A stretch of DNA of 13,683 bases from Euperipatoides rowelli (taxonomy: Eukaryota; Onychophora; Udeonychophora; Euonychophora; Peripatopsidae): the NCBI GenBank assembly GCA_003024985.2, contig PXIH01S0001534.1, one strand, 5' to 3'. Shown here piece by piece: positions 7,977-13,683 of this stretch. Position numbers and translations under genes: made by a program. Each line of letters starts with the position of its first letter. Positions within the stretch are counted from its first letter, which is position 1. A model generated the notes under the pieces. The model was not told where the DNA came from. It made no database searches and was given only the letters and a program-made list of their open reading frames with translations.

Positions 7977-8669
7977 TAACTACCGGTAATACCTAGTATT
8001 TGTTCGATTCTTAAAAAATTGGGTTCATAAAAGTAAACTAAGCAGTTCATGATTTATAATGGATATGCTACAGCTTGTAAGTTCTTTATAAAATCAGAAA
8101 AATATGCAATTCAATAAACACACAGTATTGATTGATTAAAATGATGTAAAAGGAACTGTGTGTTCAGTTTAAATACTAATAAAATATAGTAAGCCTGAGT
8201 TTGTCTTGTAAGAGTACAGTATAAAGGATTTGTTGTACGAGATAATTTGTTTATTTGTTTATAGCCGACTATAAGCCATTTACTCCATCCCCCCATCCCC
8301 CCCTGTTTATTTCAGAAGCATGTTATAGTTTCAAGTGCTAAACTTTAAATTATTTCTGAGGAAATGGAACATCGTAAAAGATTAGTCTTTTATGATTTTG
8401 ATTGTAAGTTTTTCATAAAATTAAAAGCGCTTTTTTTTTTTTAATTTTAGGATTTTCTACTAAATGTAAAATTCTATGGGTTCTGTAGGAATTTGTGTTA
8501 ATCTTTTTTTTAGTAACCAGTAAAACTTATTACCATCAGAATAATTATTGTTGAAAACTATCTTTTCTCCCTCCTTCCCCTCACTTATCAAATGTTCAAA
8601 AATTCATTTGTTTCTCGGTTCAAATATTCAAATACCATTTAGGCCGATTGATCATTCAGTAAATCCCTA

Positions 8670-8677
8670 CTTGTTAG
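8670..8677 (+). repeat. 8-bp target-site duplication, right copy (CTTGTTAG)
   Basis: Exact copy of 6794-6801, immediately after the right terminus ATCCCTA. Confidence 0.8.
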
Positions 8678-9850
8678 GTTAATGCTAAAAATTGTACCTA
8701 TTTAGGTGGATATTAGTGGAGGAATGGACTTGAAATTAGGCTTACAAGTGTAACATTTATTCATAAAAAACATTCCCCATAAAGATTTTGAATCAATTTG
8801 AAAATAAATGAATGGAATTAATTTGTCCCTATCATAACATTAACAAAAACATAGAAGATTAATTACATTTTCATTTCAACAGAGTTTCATTTTCTTATTT
8901 TATTCTTGGTAGGCCCTATACATTTTTTTAAAAAAAGTGTTGTTTCAAGAAATAGATGTGATTTGAGTACGGTAGTAACAAAATTATGTTTTTTGTTTTC
9001 GTCAATTTGTTTGATTTACAATTTATATACATGCTGATTTACTAAAATACAACCCGAATGTAAATCAAGAATTAGCTGTAAATATACAGTATGGTATATT
9101 GTATTGGCTAATAGGCCTAATTGTGTTGTATGTTAGATTATATGCCTAAAGTATGAGTGCTGTATATTTGTCTATACATACTGTGTCTGTTGGCTACAGA
9201 AGCCTATGTGTATGTTGGTATAAATGTTCACGAAGTAAAATCTAATGAACCGCACAATTTTTTTTGTAAACATGCAAAAAAATAATTGTGAAAAAAATTT
9301 AAACTGTTCAGTTTTAGTCTACTATTTTTCCATAATTATTTTTATGAAACAATATTCATACCAGTAAGATCTGTTTGACTTTGTTAATCATCACTTATAG
9401 CATTCTTGTGAGTTGACAATTTAACGGTGGGTCAGGTGTCGTGAAAAAAAAAATACATGGTCAAACTATCTGTATTAATAACCTATAGGCCCCTACTGTA
9501 AGGCCTTATGGTTCTCAAGGTAAAATGTACAAACTTGGAACAAATACACAAAATATGACACAACATACACACAGACATTTTAAAGACTACCGGTATTTGA
9601 GTGCGGTACCGTAATCCATTGCGACAATTTGGGAGTTTTAAAAAAGACTGTGTAGCCTAATAAATAAAAAAGTTAAATTAACTTGCAAAGATGAAAAATC
9701 TTGGTGACTGATCTGTGGTAGGCTTGAAGATTGATTCTATAAAGTACGGTAAGTTAAATAAACTTAAAATATGCAATAGCCTACTTGATGGCACATAAAA
9801 AAATCTTTTGAACTTGTATAGCAAAATCTTAAATCTCCCTAGTTTGATGT
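8678..9850. other. AT-rich stretch without recognisable features
   Basis: I find no exon, RNA gene or bounded element. It contains an AT-rich imperfect inverted repeat (about 9277-9297 against 9326-9346), a TAGGCCTA at 9112-9119, and TACCGGTA plus CGGTACCG close together at 9588-9611. Confidence 0.5.
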
Positions 9851-9853
9851 TAC

Positions 9854-10070
9854 CTAGAAGAATTCTTGAATAAAATAATACAGTAACAGGAGACAAAATA
9901 GTGTCTTCAGATGCTGTTGTTTTCTTTGGTTGAGCCATTATGCGATCCATATTGCCTCGGGAAGCCTTGCCTAAGATTCTGCACATTTCGTTCAACTTGC
10001 AATTTCTAATTACTAAGTCTAGCATAATTGTTTCCTTATGGACATCAGTAAACTGTAACCCGGGTTGATC
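9854..10070 (-). CDS. Possible internal exon of an unrecognised gene
   Basis: Read on the minus strand, an open frame of 140 codons spans 10100-9678, and its first half looks coding. The peptide begins DQPGLQFTDVHKETIMLDLV and continues with RNCKLNEMCRILGKASRG and NMDRIMAQPKKTTASED, a balanced mix of charged, polar and hydrophobic residues unlike the Lys/Phe/Ile-rich noise elsewhere. A plausible acceptor (a T-rich tract, then AAG just before GATCAA) lies at 10071-10072 and a plausible donor, AG|GTAACA, at 9853. These would give a 217-bp exon. Local GC content is also higher. I do not recognise the family. After about residue 75 the frame turns Phe/Leu/Lys-rich, as expected for intron read-through. 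A transposon-derived fragment or chance ORF remains possible. Confidence 0.33.
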
Positions 10071-10704
10071 CTTAGAATTCACAAATTTTAAAAAAAGCAA
10101 ATAAAAAATATGCTTCTTTTAGTAGGGTTCCGTAAATATATAGAGCTATATTAAAGCCAAAGTTCTTATATATGCTTAAAAGCGTGACGTATAGGCCTAT
10201 AGGATCTTTGATTTAAATGATTGGCATGAACAAGGCTCATTTTATAAATCAGAAATTTTTGCATACAAAAATTATTTAATGCATATTTGGAAATGTTCTA
10301 GATTAAAAAAAAAAAAGCGATTTCTCACTATAAAATGTATGCTACTGGTACTCTAAATAAGTGTGCTTTAAACGCTGTGAAAAATCTAATCCAGTACGGT
10401 ATGCTTGATTGATCAATATTAATATTTCTAATAGGTTTTGAAATAAAATTTCATTAGATTTGCATAAAGTAATTATGAAATTTTAATGTTTTAAAGTAAC
10501 AAAAAAAAATGGTTATATTTTTTAATGATTTTGATCGATGTGGCTGGAAGCAGTAATTTGCCTAGGTCACATCTATTGTTCTGCAGACCTAATGCTATTT
10601 TTTCCAAAATCCGATAGAAGCAGTCATGTGATATTTTTATCTGACAACCTATTTTGTGAAAAAATAAGTCACTGCTTAATTCTTTTCCTCTTAGTGGTAA
10701 AATT

Positions 10705-10718
10705 GTGAACTAGTTCAC
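10705..10718. repeat. 14-bp perfect palindrome GTGAACTAGTTCAC
   Basis: GTGAACTAGTTCAC is self-complementary with no spacer; the symmetry fails at the next base pair. It may be chance or a dimeric protein-binding site. No gene start is visible near it. Confidence 0.6.
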
Positions 10719-10814
10719 CAAAAAATGTTGCTGGTCCCATTACTAATGAAAATATGTATAGGCTACCGGTACTGTATATTTTTAATTTTATATATTTGGG
10801 GGTATATATAGATA

Positions 10815-10822
10815 TTGTAGAC
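10815..10822 (+). repeat. 8-bp target-site duplication, left copy (TTGTAGAC)
   Basis: TTGTAGAC directly precedes the left terminus of the 10823-11181 element. The right copy at 11182-11189 reads TTGTAAAC, 7 of 8 bases identical. Confidence 0.7.
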
Positions 10823-11181
10823 CAGGCGTGCACGCTCAACCTTTAATAGTATAAGAGCTACTTAACATTTTTCTTATTTCAACATCACAAAAAAAATGGC
10901 GGTCAAACATACTCACACTTAGCGGAAGCTTGGAATTATGAACTTTTTAAGTTTCAAGATATTAACTTCGCATACACATTTTATGAACATTTTAGGTTTC
11001 AAAATCTGGTTTTTATGGTATCGATATTTTAGCGTGTTTGATGAAGGGATGAAATCAAGCCGATTCGCAAAATGTTCATGTAAAAAAAAAAAAAAAAATA
11101 TTTAAATTTTTTTCTGAGCTTTTTTCTGGTTTTGAAGATCGACTGAAATTTTACAAAAGATCGACCAGTTGAGCAGGCCTG
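10823..11181. mobile_element. hAT-type (Buster-like) MITE, 359 bp
   Basis: The left end CAGGCGTGCACGCTCAACC and the reversed right end CAGGCCTGCTCAACTGG are near-identical allowing a 2-base gap. An 8-bp duplication flanks them (7 of 8 matching). Near the right end GATCGAC occurs twice in direct orientation (11138-11144 and 11159-11165). The CTCAACC in the terminus resembles that of Buster/SPIN-type hAT ends, and TTGTAGAC also fits nnnTAnnn, the preference reported for Buster elements; this subfamily call is inference. There is no transposase frame. A 17-base A run near 11082-11098 lies inside. Short minus-strand open frames here are incidental. Confidence 0.75.
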
Positions 11182-11189
11182 TTGTAAAC
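11182..11189 (+). repeat. 8-bp target-site duplication, right copy (TTGTAAAC)
   Basis: Follows the right terminus directly and differs from 10815-10822 by one transition (G to A), consistent with age. Confidence 0.7.
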
Positions 11190-12530
11190 TAATGGCAGCA
11201 TACATTTTGGAATAAAGCTGTGGTGTGGTCGTTTGGAGCTTTGCGGTTTTTGTTCTTTCCAGGGGCAATTTTGTTCTTTGGGTTTAGGAAAATAAATAAA
11301 ACCCAAAGTGGGTAATAAATTGGGGATTACTATTTGACTTGATAGAATAAACAAAATCTTTATTTAAAAATTGAATATTCGTGAATTTCTGTCATGGTAG
11401 GTTTTAGTCCTCATCATCCCTAAAATCCCATTTTGTTGCATTTTCTGTAATTATGGCCATGTTGATATATATGCCACTTTACCAGGGCAGCAATTTTTAA
11501 AGTTTGAAATAGATTTCAAAAATAGGCTATATTTGAAAATATAGTAGGAAGACATGTTTTTATGGGCTAATTTTAATTAGACATTTTATTTGATTCCCAA
11601 TAATTTTGCATGGGAGGGGGGGATTATCACTTTATTCTATTTCTTTTTTTTAAATCAAAATCCACAACTAAAATAAATGAACTAAAGCTCAAAGTCTTCT
11701 TCAGGAGATCAATTTGAATTAATTGGAATCCGATACACCTTTTGTAACAAATGGCGATTCCTTATGATGATTGAAATATATAGCCTAAATAACTAAATTT
11801 GTTTATTTGTGACTTCCATCCTTAGATTTATAAACTACAGGGTTATGCCCATTTGGGAAAGAAATACATTGTCAGTGTCATCACTTTAGCTCAACAGGCG
11901 TCTTTATAAAATATTAACTCCCATCTGTCTTTAATGGCATCCCCCCCCCTACTTGATAATTTATTGTGTATTACTGAAAGTCCTGATATCTTAATTTTAA
12001 AACTGGCCCTGTGTCCTTTGGCTATATAGTTTATTGTATTTAATACTGGTAATGACATAATAGGATAGTAGATTTATAAGCAATAAATTGTGAATATCTA
12101 TTTAATTCTCTTCCCTTTAAGGGATTTTCTAATCTATTTTTAATATGATTCCAAATGATCTCTCCTCATCCTCTCAAAGCTTATCCTTTTCATGTTTAGA
12201 TCAATTTGTCATTTCAGCTACTAATTAATAATTAAATATTGTAATGCAAATAAATTAAGTACCATATTCATTTAATTAGAAATTTGCTTTAACTACGGTA
12301 ATATTTAAAATAATTTGCATAAATATGACATTGTGAGAAAGATTTATTAAATATAAAACATATTAAATAAAATGTAGTTCCTAATGGCTAGTTTGATGCA
12401 TTTTTTTTCTTCTATTAAATAAAAATAGATGGTGGAGGTCAATTGGATGGGTCCACATTTCAATTTTATTAATTTAATTTGTAATTTATTGCATTTTTCT
12501 TTTAAATATGCATAATATTTTTTTTACAAT
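11190..12530. other. AT-rich stretch without recognisable features
   Basis: I see no coding exon or bounded mobile element. Isolated C and G tracts occur (around 11615 and 11941-11950), and CAGGG words near 11483 and 11838 were tested as transposon ends without finding a partner and duplication. Confidence 0.5.
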
Positions 12531-12580
12531 CCTAACCTTTAGGCTACCCTACCCTGCACCCTAACTCCAACTAACAACAT
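12531..12580. repeat. CCTAAC/CCCTA-rich patch
   Basis: A C-rich patch reads CCTAACCTTTAGG, then CTACCCTACCCTGCACCCTAA. It resembles degenerate telomere-like or CCCTAA-type simple repeat DNA, but the units are irregular and few, so it is only a compositional note. Confidence 0.3.
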
Positions 12581-12756
12581 AGGGTAATATTAACTGGGAA
12601 ATTAGTCAATGGATCCTTATAATTGACCTTTGCCAAATAGATCTCATTTTTTATTTTTCTGATGTTTATTTTTAAAAAGAAAAATGTATTTTAAGAGTCG
12701 ATATCTGATTTTCTCATTTGTCTTGCAGGGAATTTTTTTGAAATATACTGTAGAAT

Positions 12757-12829
12757 GCCGAGCAAGGGCGCATGCGCTCTTATCATTCGATTGAGAGAAA
12801 ATGGGGGGGGGGGGGCACTCTTGTTCGGC
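12757..12829. repeat. GC-rich inverted repeat around a GCGCATGCGC palindrome and G13 tract
   Basis: GCCGAGCAAGGGCG (12757-12770) and CACTCTTGTTCGGC (12816-12829) are inverted copies with 11 of 14 bases matching. The left arm runs into the exact palindrome GCGCATGCGC (12768-12777), which equals the core of the known NRF-1 binding site in animal promoters. A run of 13 G lies at 12803-12815. The patch is CpG-bearing in CpG-poor surroundings. It may be a promoter-like element, a small MITE core, or a repeat fragment. Confidence 0.5.
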
Positions 12830-13188
12830 TCCATCCTAGTAAACCTTAGATTTACCAAAATGTCATTGCAAAACTGACCAGGCACTTTTCTTTGGCTATA
12901 ATCAGAATTCCTTAAAAAGATAGTTTTTCAAAACGACACCCTTACTTGGACATGCTTCCCAAAACTTTAGGAAATTATCTTGAAAATGCCATTATGGCTG
13001 GTACCGTACACACTAAAACATGACATCACACATCAATAAAGGTTGGCTGATATATGTGCCAAGTAAGAGTGCCGTCTAAGTTAAAACTTTCACTTTTTAA
13101 CATTACAGGCCTCTTTTGTTCTGTTTATGAGGATTCAACATTATTTTTAATCAGAAATTTAAATATTTTAAGTAATAATTTTAACATT
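12830..13188. other. Non-coding stretch
   Basis: Nothing recognisable is found apart from a GGTACC word at 13000-13005 next to CGTAC. Confidence 0.5.
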
Positions 13189-13234
13189 AACCTTCGAGCG
13201 GTCGTGTACAAAATTTTAACCTGAGCGGTCGCAT
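13189..13234. repeat. 27-bp-period GAGCGGTCG repeat, inverted right copy
   Basis: GAGCGGTCG occurs at 13196-13204 and 13223-13231, 27 bases apart, preceded by TTAACCTTC. This is the reverse complement of the block at 1-46 with about 41 of 46 bases matching. The differences cluster in the linker. The two copies enclose about 13.1 kb in inverted orientation. Confidence 0.75.
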
Positions 13235-13332
13235 GTCATAATTTTTACGACTCGTAGAATCCTATGTATAAAAGTTTCCAAATATGTGTAATAATGAAAT
13301 GATTAGCCTACACATATTTATGTTCTATTTAT

Positions 13333-13369
13333 TGTGAGAAATTAGGTTAAAGAAAAAAAAATTCTCACA
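13333..13369. repeat. Short hairpin, 8-bp arms
   Basis: TGTGAGAA (13333-13340) and TTCTCACA (13362-13369) are exact inverted copies separated by 21 mostly A-rich bases. No gene or U-rich tract is attached to it in a way that would make a terminator call meaningful. Confidence 0.5.
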
Positions 13370-13440
13370 GATTATTTTATGTGATATTTCTAAAAGCTGT
13401 GCATTCATTATAAGCTTGTTGGCCTATAATACTGAAGGCT

Positions 13441-13500
13441 ATGTTCAAATAATACATTGTTATATATTTCAAATCTATAACAGATAGAAAAACTTAAATA
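13441..13500 (+). repeat. Direct repeat, first copy
   Basis: The block from ATGTTCAAATAATACATT to ATAACAGATAGAAAAACTTA recurs at 13616-13683 with scattered substitutions and one 5-base insertion (AGGCT). Start-to-start spacing is 175 bases. The spacer between the copies is AT-rich and non-coding. Confidence 0.75.
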
Positions 13501-13615
13501 GTATTTTTTTGTTCTATTTCGTATATAAAGAGACAAAAATTCTAACAAACATTTTTTTCTATTTCTATTGTTATATTTATAAAAGTCAGGCATTAATTTT
13601 GCTTGTATTTCCAGT

Positions 13616-13683
13616 ATGTCCAGATAATACATTATTAAATATTACAAAATCTAGGCTATAACAGATAGAAAAAAACTTAATTA
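13616..13683 (+). repeat. Direct repeat, second copy, reaching the window edge
   Basis: ATGTCCAGATAATACATT to ATAACAGATAGAAAAA matches the block at 13441-13500. As it runs to the end of the window, a longer tandem array with a unit of about 175 bp is possible but not shown. Confidence 0.75.

Larger units (their letters stand above)
6802..8669 (+). mobile_element. Decayed hAT transposon, 1,868 bp, with transposase remnant
   Basis: The left end begins TAGGGGTAAGACAAATATCC and the right end, reversed, begins TAGGGATTTACTGAATGATC. Only the outer five bases match without gaps, but both ends then reach a CAATCG word (6829-6834 on the left; reversed at 8644-8649). Both ends also carry ATATTCAAA-like subterminal words (6842-6850; 8626-8634). 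An exact 8-bp CTTGTTAG duplication flanks the element. Inside, 7196-7490 codes for a decayed hAT transposase piece on the plus strand, which supports the class independently of the ends. A 421-bp foldback hairpin lies at 7556-7976. The C-terminal dimerisation domain of hAT transposases is not recognisable, so the element is internally deleted or rearranged. The element strand is given as that of the transposase remnant. Confidence 0.72.

Noticed and set aside
7998-8010. B-box-like GTTCGATTC on the plus strand
   Set aside because: No D arm, anticodon arm or acceptor stem can be drawn around it.
8111-8296. Minus-strand frame of 61 codons
   Set aside because: It has no recognisable motif, lies within the decayed hAT element, and its start is in a C-rich tract.
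11029-11354. Two overlapping minus-strand frames
   Set aside because: They cross the A run and right terminus of the 10823-11181 MITE in different frames and look non-coding.
11483-12011. CAGGGC ... GCCCTG as termini of another hAT element
   Set aside because: The candidate flanks CACTTTAC and TGTCCTTT do not match and the subterminal sequences are unrelated.
12691-12885. Minus-strand frame of 64 codons with a proline run
   Set aside because: The prolines come from the 13-G tract and the frame spans the inverted repeat; no splice or domain evidence supports it.
13408-13632. Minus-strand frame of 74 codons
   Set aside because: It is a Tyr/Lys/Asn-rich AT translation across the direct repeat with no recognisable domain.
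1-13683. CRISPR array, bacterial operon or phage-like defence system
   Set aside because: There are no regularly spaced repeat-spacer units, no long reading frames and no ribosome binding sites; the DNA looks eukaryotic and gene-poor.

Overview
The window looks like nuclear DNA from an animal, most likely a marine invertebrate or lower deuterostome. It is strongly AT-rich and CpG-poor, full of A/T homopolymers, and has no long open reading frame, no operon structure and no rRNA or tRNA. It carries eukaryotic transposon remnants (hAT, pogo/Tc1-like, LINE). The palindromic words TAGGCCTA and TACCGGTA recur throughout. I cannot name the species from sequence alone.

Layout. At 1-46 lies a short repeat with two GCGACCGCT units 27 bases apart; a diverged inverted copy sits near the right end (13189-13234). 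A perfect 36-bp palindrome is at 110-145. From 623 to 1854 a GGGGTACAATGAAA motif recurs in both orientations. Two pairs of it, both beside a TA dinucleotide, look like the ends of a pogo/Tc1-like non-autonomous element of about 1.03 kb (819-1852). The stretch 1855-4400 is simple AT-rich DNA with small hairpins and microsatellites. At 4569-5035 is a frameshifted 3' end of a LINE reverse-transcriptase ORF. At 5092-5730 is a probable older repeat with GTCCC-rich ends.

The centre holds the clearest elements. A 693-bp hAT-type MITE (5860-6552) has an exact 8-bp target duplication, CTTATGAC. Next to it is a 1,868-bp hAT element (6802-8669) with an exact 8-bp duplication, CTTGTTAG. That element still contains about 98 codons of a decayed hAT transposase in one frame, and a 421-bp foldback hairpin lies inside it. 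A third hAT-type MITE, 359 bp with Buster-like ends, is at 10823-11181 and has a 7-of-8 target duplication.

The only candidate host coding sequence is a possible exon on the minus strand at about 9854-10070, which I do not recognise. The right end holds a GC-rich inverted repeat around a GCGCATGCGC palindrome (12757-12829), the inverted terminal copy of the first repeat, and a 60-bp direct repeat at a spacing of 175 bp (13441-13683).

Overall this is a transposon-rich intergenic or intronic region. The genes do not work together as a pathway. The interest lies in the nested mobile elements and in several unassigned palindromes and repeats.
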